Below, one piece after another: positions 31,723 through 42,281 of a DNA stretch of 64,000 bases. Position 1 is the stretch's first letter, and every line of letters begins with the position of its first letter. The stretch spans positions 2,035,380-2,099,379 of the forward strand of contig RPFO01000667.1 in assembly GCA_009746045.1 (NCBI GenBank), read 5' to 3'. The notes beneath the pieces are model-generated. The model searched no databases and had not been told where the DNA came from. It saw only the letters and a program-made list of their open reading frames with translations. A program made the translations under genes and the position numbers. The DNA comes from Mesostigma viride. Taxonomy: Eukaryota > Streptophyta > Mesostigmatophyceae > Mesostigmatales > Mesostigmataceae.

Positions 31723-31961
31723 GGCGGAGCCAATTTTCGGAAGAACCTCACCCTTTTGCTTGCAAATTAGGGACAAATTCGGTGGATGGATGGATGGATT
31801 GACGGATTTTATTCCTATGTCTTTTATCACGTGTACGGCCTTATAAGCTTCGCCTATTCTGGCGAAGCTAACGGTTCTTCCGAAAATTGGCTCCGCCGGC
31901 CTGATAAGCTTCGCCAATTCTGGCGAACCTAACGGTTCTTCCGAAAATAATTGGCTCCGCC
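31723..31961. repeat. Fold-back sequence with 25-bp inverted repeats and a tandem duplication
   Basis: GGCGGAGCCAATTTTCGG and seven more bases (31723-31747) have an exact inverted copy at 31873-31897, and a third copy with a 3-base insertion at 31934-31961. The last two copies sit in a tandem duplication of about 61 and 64 bp (31837-31897, 31898-31961). Each unit contains its own small hairpin (CTTCGCC/GGCGAAG in the first). It resembles a MITE or fold-back element without a known family. Confidence 0.8.
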
Positions 31962-32179
31962 CCTGCTCCGCCTGATAAACACTGAAAGAATAATTATTAA
32001 ATTGCGCACCCAGTTCAACGTTTGTTCGGTAACCAAACAAACAAACAAATAATTAAATAATTGGGCGGGCGCAGTAGCGCTTGCAACCAATAAAGTTAAA
32101 ACGCTATTGTCTAATTCCGAAGGGCCTTTCGGCTGAACCGAATTAACCCAATCACAATGCGGAGTTGCGGACGGTGTAT

Positions 32180-32270
32180 GAGTTGAGTTGAGTTTATTCC
32201 CGCGCCGGTGTATGTTGGCGGTCTATCGCCAACCCTTTCAACTCAACTCAACTCAACTCAACGCCGGCGC
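32180..32270. repeat. Compound inverted repeat with GTTGAGTTGAGT arms
   Basis: GAGTTGAGTTGAGT at 32180-32193 faces ACTCAACTCAACTCAACTCA at 32241-32260. Inside, GTTGGCG and CGCCAAC (32214-32220, 32227-32233) form a perfect hairpin. GCGCCGG and CCGGCGC (32202-32208, 32264-32270) also pair. Confidence 0.75.
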
Positions 32271-32963
32271 TTTGGTAGTTCAGATCTTACTCGTAAGTCG
32301 TCCGATTCTCACGATCGGCAGCAGTAGGACATAACGCCCAGTCAGCACCATCGGACAGTTGTTGTTGTTGTTGCAACTAACTAACTAAGCACCAATTTGC
32401 TGAGAATGGACGGTAATTAACGCCACATGGGCGTGTGACGAAGTGTGGCCACGGTTTCTCAGCATTTCCCGGCACTTTTATAAACTTTCGATCTTCTCAG
32501 CTAAACTTTTCCTAATTCTCAATAGTTTTCGCGGCATTTGGTCGCCCGAGAAGGGGCCGATGCATCGGCTGGAACTCGATTTTTGGCGGAAAATCGGCCG
32601 CAAGACCATTTAGGGGTTAAGCGAGCGGGCCCCCCAAAAGAAATGGAAAATTAGTTGTTTGTCGAGCCGACAAGGACTCGGGACTTTCGCGCACTGTGCG
32701 GTATCAATTCCTGAGCGCCAGCCTGCAGTCCAGCTCTTGCGGAATCAAATGAAGTACGTCCATTGGGAAAGTTTAGGCCATGGGAATCACACAATGGACG
32801 GTAGGAACAAAGAGTGTAGCCGTTAGGATTGCGCGATCAACCTGGGTTAGCCTCGTGGCATTCCCTTGTACGCTGACCGCTCCTAGGTCAGCGCTGACAT
32901 AGCTGCTATTCTATATGGTCAGCCACTGTCAGGCGAGTTTTTGGCAGTGGCAAGACCGGCGGA
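32271..32963. other. Intergenic, nothing recognised
   Basis: No ORF with recognisable features. It includes a short GTT repeat near 32358-32374. Confidence 0.5.
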
Positions 32964-33596
32964 TCATTTAATTTGGAAATATCCGGTCGTCTCAGCCGAC
33001 TCAGCGTAATCCGCAAAAGACGAGCTCGCCTGCGTTTCGGCACAATTTATCGTGACAACCAGCACAGTCGCATGCGCCAACGACTTCAGAATTCCACGCA
33101 AACGAATGGGCGCTCCTTCCCCAAATAACCTAGTTGCTTCTTCGTGTCTTATTACCTGCCCGCAAGTCCGCTCACGAACGTCAATGCCTCGCAACCAGGC
33201 TTGGACCGAGTTGGAGTGCATGGCCGCCTCTGTGATAGACGTGGTGAGCCGGATTGGTCGGGAAACGGGCCAGCGTCCTCTCCCTGTAAGTATGACGTGC
33301 ACTATATCTTCGTTTCTTGGGTAACAGTTCGCAGTCTCTTCTAGTAATTGCCACGGCAGGTCGGGGTTGCCAGCAATGGTCTCATCACTCTCATGCTCTT
33401 CGCCCCGAACTGCGTGCTGCCTGAATCTTTTTGCAGGCCTCTTGCGAAAGATCTGGCGTTCCCAGTCGCAGTGAGGTTGCTGAGCATGAAGTCGCTTCCG
33501 GCAAATTCTCGGCGCTGCCCCCAGCATTCCCGAACGACAGAGAACTGCAAAACAGCAGGGCATGCGCACCAGCCGAGTTCTTGGTGGACGCTTCAC
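32964..33596 (-). CDS. ORF Y, copy 1 (unknown; only the homologous core is supported)
   Basis: A 210-codon minus-strand frame. Residues about 99-164 (33105-33302) match a plus-strand frame at 53345-53575: shared V-I-x-T-x-R-x-G-R-x-x-V-S-R, then E-R-x-x-G-x-V-I-x-x-H-E-E-A and A-P-I. The N-terminal 80 residues overlap ORF X on the other strand and are probably not translated. No known family is recognised. It is divergent to ORF X (33431-33886), and the same divergent arrangement recurs at copy 2, which supports both as real. Introns are likely, so the boundaries are uncertain. Confidence 0.45.
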   Translation of the reverse strand: MKRPPRTRLVRMPCCFAVLCRSGMLGAAPRICRKRLHAQQPHCDWERQIFRKRPAKRFRQHAVRGEEHESDETIAGNPDLPWQLLEETANCYPRNEDIVHVILTGRGRWPVSRPIRLTTSITEAAMHSNSVQAWLRGIDVRERTCGQVIRHEEATRLFGEGAPIRLRGILKSLAHATVLVVTINCAETQASSSFADYAESAETTGYFQIK

Positions 33597-33886
33597 CCCA
33601 ACTCGTCAACGTCTTAGCCCTGACAAAGTCCATACTTGCCCTGGGGATGCCGGAGGTGATGCTCGCTGAAGTTATGGGCGCTCTTCTTTCAGCAATTGTT
33701 TATGTTCCAAACCCGCGACGCGCTAAATGCACCTCGCCATCTCCGTATACGTACGGCTCGCAAGGCGGCGACGTTCTTCGCGCGATGAGTCGCACGCCCT
33801 CTTGCCAGCTTGATTCCGCCGACGAAACTATGCTGGAAGACCCAGAAGTGGCGCGTTGGCTGGCTTCGTTATTCGGCCCGCTTTGA
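33431..33886 (+). CDS. ORF X, copy 1 (unknown, paralogous to 52812-53252)
   Basis: A 151-codon frame. From residue 54 it aligns with the minus-strand ORF at 52812-53252: SPQLVNVL shared exactly, then a Leu-rich helix-like stretch with S-I-V-Y-V, a variable linker, and the shared C-terminus LEDPEVARWLASLF just before the stop. Residues 1-50 differ between copies and may be intron or untranslated sequence. I do not recognise the family. Preservation of both ends while the middle varies suggests past selection on the protein. Confidence 0.55.
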   Translation: MQASCERSGVPSRSEVAEHEVASGKFSALPPAFPNDRELQNSRACAPAEFLVDASPQLVNVLALTKSILALGMPEVMLAEVMGALLSAIVYVPNPRRAKCTSPSPYTYGSQGGDVLRAMSRTPSCQLDSADETMLEDPEVARWLASLFGPL

Positions 33887-34537
33887 TGTCTTTTTTGTCT
33901 CGGTGGCCAGCATGGTCACGCCAGGAGGAGAGGCCAGCGTCCCAGTCATCACGTGGCATTAAAACAGATGAGAGGAAATCCAGCTTTGACTTCAGCTGGG
34001 TTTCTTGCATGGACATGTCCTGCGAAGTATCCGCTGTTACTTTAAGTGCACTCGCACATCTGGTTGCCCTTGATTCTGACGACAACTTTTCCTGACGAGC
34101 CAGCCATTCTTGCCGCCACCAAGGCAGCAACCATTTGCACAGAAAGCCTATGCTGGTTGTGCCATGGAAATGTACAGGAGCTTGCAAGCTCACAAATGTT
34201 CGGTCGCTCTCAAGGTTGCCATTGTCAGCTTTATGTTGAGCATCTGCTGTTTCAACCTGGGAACATCTACCCGTACTCATCTGCGTACCCATTGATACGC
34301 AGCTGCGTGGGAAAATTTTGGGTAAACTCTGAGTTTTTATTAGTTTGATGCATCCACATTGGGTGTGTTTTTACAAAGTTTTAGAAAGGCATGTGTATTA
34401 GTGATTCCAGACTTCATGTCTCCTTCATGTTTATTAAGCTGTATGAGCAGGTAAATAAATCTTATTCATTAATTACATTCTAGCGGTCCCGTTGGTGAAC
34501 CGCGGATCGAGCATTTGCCCTCGGATTGATGGGCAGT
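33887..34537. other. Downstream flank of ORF X, no gene recognised
   Basis: AT-rich toward 34300-34460, resembling 3' untranslated or intergenic DNA. Small frames show no recognisable motifs. Confidence 0.45.
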
Positions 34538-34820
34538 ATTAATTAAGTAGACTCGTGCTCCCGTTGGGGAGTCACGGAGCATTAACCCCGATGGATGGAT
34601 GGATGGGTGCAAACAGTCCTACCGGTCTAATCTATCTACATCGGCTACATACTACATCTATCTAACAGCATTCTAACTACAACATCTAGGCAGCCGCACG
34701 CTGCCCTAGGGGAGCTATCTGGCATGCCTCCCACGGGATTGCACACGCGGGCGCTTCCCCACTGGGGGGGGCTCGTTGTCCTCTATGACCTGGGCCCACT
34801 TGGCCTTGTCCATCATCTTC
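34538..34820 (-). mobile_element. LINE family alpha, 3' end fragment
   Basis: Read on the minus strand it encodes the last residues of the alpha ORF (KMMDKAKWAQ and onward), then the 3' untranslated region with TAGACCGGTAGGACTG, four GGAT units and the terminal hairpin GCTCCGTGACTCCCC/GGGAGC, ending in a TAAT-type tail at 34538-34549. It abuts an opposite-strand alpha piece at 34821. Confidence 0.85.
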
Positions 34821-35785
34821 TCTCGAGGCCCGTGCAGTGGGGCTTGAGGTCAGCAAGAAGACAGAGGCCCTGGCGGTTGGGCTCACCAACTCAGCGCCGC
34901 CCCTCTATCTCCTAGACGGAGCCCTCTCGAGTCCCGTATCGGGACCGCGTCAAGCTGCTGGGCAGCCTGCTCCCTAGCTGCGAGGTCGATGTGGACCATC
35001 GCATCTCCCTCGCCTGGCACGCTTTACGCCAGTACCGGGCCCTGTGGCGCAAGCCCCTGGGCAAGATCGAGAAACAGGACCTGTTCAAGGTCCTCGTCCT
35101 TCCTGTTCTCACGTTACTATGGCGCCGAGACGTGGACCCTCACCGCCGACCTGGCCCGCAAGCTGGACGGCGCGGTCACCAGCATGCTGCGTTCCATTTT
35201 CAGAGTAGGATATGCTGCTCATGTCCGCAATGAGGACCTGTACCAGGGCATGCCCTATATCACCAGCACCATTAAGCAACGCCGCCTGCAGCTAGTACTT
35301 AGGGCACCTAGCTCGCACCAACCAGGTAGACACCTCACGTGGCCCCCCCGCAGGACTGCGACCAGCCCAGCCTGGCCGGCACCTCCTGACGTGGGCTGGG
35401 CCCAGTGATGTTAGACGCCGCAAGGCCCGCACCTTCAAAGAACAGCTAGTAGAGGACCTGGGGGGCCTAGGCCTCTCCGTGATTTGGAAGAAGATGATGG
35501 ACAAGGCCAAGTGGGCCCAGGTCATAGAGGACAACGAGCCCCCCCCAGTGGGGAAGCGCCCGCGTGTGCAATCCCGCGGGAGGCACGCCAGATAGCTCCC
35601 CCTAGGGCAGCGTGCGGCTGCCTAGATAGATGTTGTAGTTAGAATGCTGTTAGATAGATGTAGTATGTAGCCAATGTAGATAGATTAGACCGGTAGGAAT
35701 GTTTGCACCCATCCATCCATCCATCGGGGTTAATGCTCCGTGACTCCCCAACGGGAGCACGAGTCTAATTAATTAATTAATTAAT
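34821..35785 (+). mobile_element. LINE family alpha, C-terminal part and 3' end
   Basis: It starts inside the RT-derived coding region (LEARAVGLEVSKKTEALAVG near 34822) and continues with DVDHRISLAWHALRQYR, the alpha YGAETWTL region (interrupted by a small indel near 35115) and a basic C-terminus ending at TAG 35593-35595. The 3' untranslated region carries the same CCATCC repeats and hairpin as 34550-34640 in opposite orientation. The (TAAT)n tail occupies 35765-35785. Several frameshifts make it inactive. Confidence 0.85.
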
Positions 35786-38745
35786 CATCTTCTTCCAAAT
35801 CACAGAGAGGCCTAGGCCCCCCATGTCCTCTACTAGCTGTTCTTTGAAGGTGCGGGCCTTGCGGCGTCTAACATCACTGGGCCCAGCCCACGTCAGGAGG
35901 TGCCGGCCAGGCTGGGCTGGTCGCAGTCCTGCGGGGGGGCCACGTGAGGTGTCGACCTGGTTGGTGCGAGCTAGGTGCCCTACTAGCTGCAGGCGGCGTT
36001 GCTTAATGGTGCTGGTGATATAGGGCATGCCCTGGTACAGGTCCTCATTGCGGACATGAGCAGCATATCCTACTCTGAAAATGGAACGCAGCATGCTGGT
36101 GACCGCGCCGTCCAGCTTGCGGGCCAGGTCGGCGGTGAGGGTCCACGTCTCGGCCCCATACGTGAGAACAGGAAGGACGAGGACCTTGAACAGGTCCTGT
36201 TTCTCGATCTTGCCCAGGGGCTTGCGCCACAGGGCCCGGTACTGGCGTAAAGCGTGCCAGGCGAGGGAGATGCGATGGTCCACATCAACCTCGCAGCTGG
36301 GGAGCAGGCTGCCTAGCAGCTTAACGCGGTCCCGATACAGGACTCGAGAGCCGTCTAGGAGATAGAGGGGCGGCGGTGAGTTGGTGAGCCCAACCGCCAG
36401 GGCCTCTGTCTTCTTGCTGACCTCAAGCCCCGGCTGCACGGGCCTCAAGAGCCAGGCAGTCAAGCCATGTCTGCACGTGCTCAGTGTCCTCGAAGAGGGT
36501 GGTGTCGTCTGCGTAGATGATGTCTGCCAGCCGAATCTCCGTGTCCGCACCGCCATGCCAGAATTTGTTAGCAACCTGCACTCCTGGTTCCCTGCCCACG
36601 ATGCGGGCAAATCGCTTGCGCGCCTGAATCATTACGTATTCGACAACAGTAATGAACAGGTAAGGCGACAGCACGCAGCCCTGCGACACACCCTTCTGTA
36701 AAGGGCATGGGGGCGTTGTCCCGTAAGAAGTGCGCACCGAAGTGGTGGACCCTTCATACAGGTTGCGGATGACAGCAATCAGGGGGCGGGGGATCCGGAA
36801 CAACTCGAGGATGTCCCAAAGCGCAGGCCAGAAAACCGAATCGAGGGCTTTGATGAAGTCTGGACACCAGCACAAGGTGCAAAGGGGACTCACCAGGCTG
36901 AAGGCGTTGCAGTTCCTCCACCAGTCGGCGAGTAGCGAAGAGCGCCTGTACTGCGTTGCGACCTGAACGGAAGCCGTGCTGAGTCTCGCTGAGGTGACCG
37001 TCCAGGGCCGTGCGCAGGCGCCGGTTCAGGATGAGCCGCATAAGAAGCTTGAGTGAGGGGGGCACTTTGAATGCACACCCCTCTGTAGTTGCCGGGGTCG
37101 GTGAGGCGACCCCTTGTTCTTGTACAGCATCGTGCGAAAACTGTGTTGCCAGGCCGCAGGAGGTGGTTGCGACGACAGCAGAAGGCGGTTGCAGATGTCC
37201 CGGAAGAGCAGCATAACACCTGTGTCCTCGAATTCGGCTGCAAGTTTTACAACTGCGGCCGGAATCTCGTCAGAGCCGGTGGCTGCGTCATAATGCAGGC
37301 GCTGGACCGCCTCCGTGACCTCGCGAGAGGTGAAAGGAGGCATGTCAGACGGGTCGCCAAGTGGGCCGACCAGCGGGGGGACTAGGTAGTCCGCCGCTGA
37401 CCTAGGCGGGGCCGGGGGCCCAGCGGGGCCGGCCAGGGCGGCCGGGCGGGCGGCGGCGGCTAAGAGCAGGGGTGGGGGCGGCGCAGGGGTCCCCACGACC
37501 TCGGCCGTGGCCGTGGCCCAGGTACGAAGCCGCTTGGCTGGGGCGCCGGGGACGGCATGGCGTCGGGGCCGGCCGAGGCCGTCCGGGTGGGCCGAGGCGC
37601 TTGTACCAGAACCAGGCCCCCTTGCCGTCGTGCTTCTGCTGGCAGCTGCGCAGGTCCTTGACCATCTGCTGAGCATCTGCCTTCTCAGCCTGCTCGTAGG
37701 CGGCCCTCAGAGCTGCTTGCAGCCCAGGTTTGGCGATCGGATCTCTGTTGCGGCGGAGCATCTGCCTGGCGGCGACCACTGTCGGTGCGTGACGGTGGAC
37801 AGCAAGCTGCCGGCGCGGAGGCAAGGTGGGGAGGGTGCGGGCAGCCAGGCGATACTTGGCGGCGACACCACGGAGGATCACTGAAATATCAGTCCCCCGG
37901 CGGCGGAATGGCGTGTAACTGCTGTCGGCTGCCCCGGGCGTCGAATACGGCCAGGAAATCATCCCTGTGCGACATAGCGGCCTGCTCTGCTGCTGACATC
38001 TTGTCGGCATCCTTCAGCACAATCCGGAGCACCTTCAGATCTGGCTGAGGTGCCAGCTGTCGCGACGGTTTTACCCCAGGAAACCGCAATCGGATGCGAG
38101 CGAGCACGAGACGATGATCAGATTCCACCGTTCTGACAGAATCGTGCAGGACGCGAGCATCGACAACTGAGGGGCGCTGAGCCCGACGTACGCAGACATA
38201 ATAATCAAGGCACACCACCCGATCCGACGGCCCAAAAAAGGTGGCCAGCTGCTCAGCGGGGCGTGCGAAAGAAGCATGGCATGCAACCAGCGCAGATTCT
38301 GCCAGCAGATTCGCAAATAAAGGCGTGTTACCGTTGGCTGTCGTGTTGGTTGGGGAATACTGAGCGCCCCCAGTGCCAACTGGCAGCGTGGCGTTGGCGT
38401 CGAGCAGCATAACCAGGAAGTGCCGAGCTGGGATGTTGGCCTCCTCCTTGAGGGCGTCGAAGAAGGCCTCACGTTCCGCCTGAGCTCGACCCGCATGTGG
38501 TGCATATCCCGCGATAACGGTTAGCGCGTGGTGTGAATGGCCCGGCTCAGTGGCCGAAAAAGTGGCCACTAGCACACGCGGGGACCGCAGCACGATGGAC
38601 TGGAGCTGCTCTGATGCTGCCGGCGAGCACAAGAGGCCCACACCACCTTGGCCCGGCGCGTCGCCGCCACCATAGTGGAACCGCCAGCCCGCACGCAGGT
38701 CGTCGACCAGCAGACCGTTGACCCCGTGCTGAGGCAGTATTGTCT
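35777..38745 (-). mobile_element. LINE family alpha, nearly full coding length, frameshifted
   Basis: The minus strand encodes, in order, an endonuclease/exonuclease/phosphatase-type domain (38745 down to about 37890: VNGLLVDDLRAGWRFH, LDANATLP, VESDHRLVLARI), a linker (38010-37400), and reverse transcriptase (FTSREVTEAVQRLHYDAATG near 37330, KGVSQGCVLSPYLF near 36690, YADD at 36504-36515). The alpha C-terminal region carries YGAETWTL (near 36160) and ends at KKMI next to the TTAA tract. Frame changes occur near 38000, 37450, 37100, 36900 and 36500. The usual alpha 3' untranslated region is missing, so this copy was cut or rearranged at its 3' end. An endonuclease that nicks DNA plus RT is the standard LINE machinery. 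Confidence 0.9.
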
Positions 38746-39060
38746 TACTTCATATACTGATCTAACCGTCTCTTTTCAGCGCAGCCTAGCAGAGTCTAGG
38801 GGACAAGGACCCCCCTCAGTGACCTGGTTGCTTTATTATATATGTGAGACAACATCAATGAGACAACCAGCGCAGGCCGCAAGAAATCTGGAGAATCCGG
38901 ACCATGGTAGGAGACAACATGGTTGTCGCCATGTATGAACATGGTTGTCTCCTTGATGTAGGGTGAAACACACTTTCCCTACTAGAGGCGATATGTTGGC
39001 CTAAAATAGTCACTACCTGATGCCAAGCCAGATTGTCCTGCATCCTCCTATGTATCACTG
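38746..39060. other. Spacer containing a 108-bp MITE-like palindrome
   Basis: ACATCAATGAGACAACC (38852-38868) faces GGTTGTCTCCTTGATGT (38943-38959), a 17-bp inverted repeat with one mismatch. The left arm and adjoining text are a minus-strand copy of the dispersed repeat described at 61824-61899. Confidence 0.7.
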
Positions 39061-39298
39061 CCTCACTTCAAAATATTGCTGTGAGGCCTAGGCTCCCCAT
39101 GCCGGCCTGCCACTAGTCGGTCGTGGAACGTGCGGTGTCCCTTGCGGCGTTTAGCTTTGGCTGGGCCACCCCATGTCAATAGATGGTGGGGGGCAGCTGC
39201 ATGCTGATGAGCAGACCGCAGTCCTGCACTGGGGCCACGGGACTGACGTGCCTATCCATGATAATTGGTGTGGGCCTACCCATATCTATTCATTATTG
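39061..39298 (-). mobile_element. LINE C-terminal fragment, minus strand
   Basis: The minus strand reads HHLLTWGGPAKAKRRKGHRT and onward, aligning with the alpha stretch HLLTWAGPSDVRRRKART. No 3' end is visible. The right boundary with the plus-strand gamma copy is approximate. Confidence 0.55.
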
Positions 39299-40545
39299 TC
39301 GTGGATCACGTCATGCGCCGGGCACGTGCGCGATTTACTGCTCTTAAGGGGTTCGAGCCCGGCTTGGACATCCTTAACGCGCTTGAACACGGCGGCGTTG
39401 ACCCGGTTTACCGCAGGCCTGTCCGACCTGATTTATGCGGATGACACCACCCTCATCGAGCGCCCCGAGCACATTCAGACCTGGCTGGACTCTCTGGGCT
39501 TGGAGGCGAGGGCGGTGGGGTTGGAGATTAGTGTCAAAACTGAGGCGATGGTGATTGGGGCTTCCAGTCGCCCGCCGCTGCCGCGGCTGCTAGACGGGAC
39601 GGAGGTCGACTTCCGTGAGCGCTTCAAACTGCTGGGGAGCATGCTTCCCGACACCGCCGACGATGTGTGACACCCGCATCGGCCTGGCCTGGGCTAGGCA
39701 TCGTTCGCTCAAAACCTACTGGCACTCGAAGGCCCTCGGCGAGCACCGCAAGCGCATGCTCCTCAAGGTCCTGGTCCTCACGGTGCTCACCTATGGCGCC
39801 GAGACATGGACGCTCACGGACGCACTGCATGGCCACAGGGCTGAACGGCACGGTAACTCAGGATGCTCCGTCAGGCCCTGAATGTCGGGTTTACCACGCA
39901 TTAATTAATTAATTAATAGACACGCGACTGCGTCACGTGAGCATAAGTCCTCAGTGGGAGGGGAACATGGGATGGAATGCATGGATTAATTAAGCTATCT
40001 AGGTCCTAGTTACAGGGGTGTGGGCACCGCCTCCATATTACAGACAAACCAGGAGGCTGCCCGGGGGTGAGCCCGTCACGTCTAGTGTAGCACATGTCCG
40101 GCATGCCGAGTCTATCACGAAAAGTCCACGGGTGGCGGCCCGTTTACCACGCATAGGTCTTTAGAATCTTTGTACCGGGGCATGCCTCGCATTTCGGACG
40201 AGATTAGACAGCGTAGGATAGCATTCGTAAAACATCCTGCTCGCACCAGCCAGAGTAGACACCGACCTCGGTCTGGCCGGCCCCCAGCGGCTTGGCCGGC
40301 CAGGGCGGCATATCCTGACCTGGCCTGCCCCTAAGGACATACCTAAGAAGGTAGGCAACCATTTCATGACCTACCCACAGCAGTTGCTGGTCGACCTAGT
40401 GGTCCCAGCCCCGTTTGAACATCGCATTCACTCCCTCTCTCTAGATTGGACTGCTATGCAGGACAAGAAGAGGTGGAAGACCATTCAATGTCCAGGCTCA
40501 TACGCCAGCCCCTGTGGGCAAGCCCCCTCCCCCCCCACAACGGTC
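39299..40545 (+). mobile_element. LINE family gamma, RT C-terminal half, split by a beta fragment
   Basis: The plus strand encodes an RT stretch with LIYADDTTLIERPEHIQTW near 39428, KTEAMVIGASS, RFKLLGSMLP, then after a shift VLTVLTYGAETWTLTD near 39776. Past the nested insertion (39902-40141) it resumes with SLYRGMPRISDEIRQRR near 40165 and the gamma C-terminus (LLVDLVVPAPFEHRIHSL near 40387, then WTAMQDKKRW). It is truncated at both ends, frameshifted and dead. Confidence 0.8.
39902..40141 (-). mobile_element. LINE family beta 3' end inserted in the gamma copy
   Basis: It is flanked by the 13-bp duplication GTTTACCACGCAT (39889-39901 and 40142-40154). The minus strand matches the beta 3' end at 51125-51464: the end of the ORF, 3' untranslated text, the palindrome around CACGTGACGCAGTC, and a (TTAA)n tail next to the left duplication. 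It is a 5'-truncated insertion. Confidence 0.9.
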
Positions 40546-41138
40546 CGAGCCCCGCCAAAAGCGACCATCTTATTCCGTCACCTAATTGGCGCGAGATCCC
40601 GAAAATCTGGTGTGCGGGATGGTGCCGACAAGGCCAAAAGTCACGCAGCACCCATGGCGGCCGTGAAAATCCTAGTGGCCAGCGGTTTTGAGAACACATC
40701 AAGGAAAGCGAATGCACTTTAAGCCTTCATAACTCATCTACTGAACGCAGATATTTTTTTATCCTAAAGAAATTGGCCCATTTTTTCAGGAATTAAAACA
40801 GAAAAAGGGCGGGCATTTTCGCGAGGTCGGGTCAGTCAGGTCCGCTACATTTTGCAGTGGACCCCCAAAAAGTCACACCGGAAACTTATCGAAAACGGCG
40901 ACAGATTAGCTCGAGGTAAGCCGCTCGCATGATTCTATGACTAATTCAAAAATTTTTGACCGAAAAACTTTTTGTTAAAACGACTGCCATTGTAAATGCT
41001 GCGATACCGCAAATTATGTTGCTGCTGGGAGGTGCTTGCGGGAGCGGTAATGGTGCACTTACGTAAAAATATGCCACTGTTTGGTTTCTTCGAATTTGGT
41101 CGTTCCACTTTCTCAGGCCGTTTAAATGGCTTCCAGAG
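40546..41138. other. Flank of element D, no gene recognised
   Basis: GC-rich at left, AT-rich from about 40720. The frame just before element D reads MPLFGFFEFGRSTF and onward but has no recognisable relative. The original sequence continues at 49255 after removal of element D and one CACAT. Confidence 0.45.
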
Positions 41139-41143
41139 CACAT

Positions 41144-41922
41144 TGTAACGACTAAAAATGATCATCAACATCATCCACAGTCCAATATGAAAGATCTTTT
41201 ACCTGGGTTGCTTTCCTGAGTCGCAGAACTTCAAGTATCCGAGCAACGTTGAGATGGAAATTCCACAGCACGTGATTTAGGGAATCACAACCCCTTGTAG
41301 ACACAAAGACAAGCTCGTGTATAGACGACCTCTGTGGAACTGAAGGACGTCTATAGCCAAGGGGCTCTTATGGATGGACAACAAAGACAAGCTTTATTAT
41401 ACCATGGTGAATCAAAACCAACGTAGCAACAATGGCGACCCCACGTCCTTGATATCGACGTGCTTGTCGAACTTGCTCCAACCTTAGCCTGAAGAGAACC
41501 AATCAGAACCATGGGATTCTATACAAGATCTTCGTATCCATCCTAGTCACACAGAACAGAACAACACCACACACAGCCTGGCAGAATCTTTCCATGAGAT
41601 CCTAAATCTGTCGTAAGCACTGAAGTCCCAAAGGAGCATTTAAGACTCAATAGTACCAACTAACAAACTACAACCCCACGTGGATCAGGCCACGACCAAT
41701 GAGGGCTCCTATCAGTAGTATCAGCCAACAAACTACAACCCTACGTGGATCAGGCCACGACCAATGAGGGTTCCTATCAGTTGGTTGACAAAGTATCAGC
41801 TCCAAGTACCGTCGTCTTAGAAACCTCATAACTTTCTCAATACTGATCCAAAAGTCCTCAAATAAAAGCCAAACATTCACAAAACAAAGGATGTAACAAC
41901 AAAGTCATTTTTGCTTGTTACA
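41144..41922 (-). repeat. LTR of element D (left; 3' LTR in element orientation)
   Basis: On the plus strand it begins TGTAACGACT and ends CTTGTTACA. It contains a tandem duplication with 65-bp period (41662-41726, 41727-41791). No difference from 48471-49249 was seen in the stretches compared. Confidence 0.95.
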
Positions 41923-41936
41923 TATCTCCCCCTCAA
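41923..41936 (-). promoter_or_regulatory. Polypurine tract of element D
   Basis: On the minus strand, TGAGGGGGAGATA directly precedes the 3' LTR; it is the expected plus-strand primer. Confidence 0.75.
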
Positions 41937-42281
41937 AACTGGACCTCCCAGGTCCAATAGCCAACTCTTGAAGGCAGAGGAACATTGAACAGAAATCCAC
42001 CATCTCTTGGGAAAAGCAGATGGGTTTTTACATCCCTGGAAACAGGGCCTCCTATCTCATCAACATCTAGTCACAGGTTTCTACAGCAGACAAGTCACTA
42101 CCTTATCTACTATAAATCCAGATAAACACATCTCATAATACAAGGTCTTCCATTCAGCATCCTGGAACCTGGAACTCTGGACTGGAACATCAGAACTGGA
42201 CTGGAGCCCCCCCATCATCCATCCTGGAATCCCCCCCTCACACCACAATCCAAAGCCCCCTTTCCTTCTCAGCCCTGTTCC

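Noticed and set aside
34538-35785. Twin-priming inversion as the source of the head-to-head alpha pair.
   Set aside because: Twin priming inverts a 5' segment; here both pieces carry genuine 3' ends facing outward, so two copies or a later rearrangement are needed.
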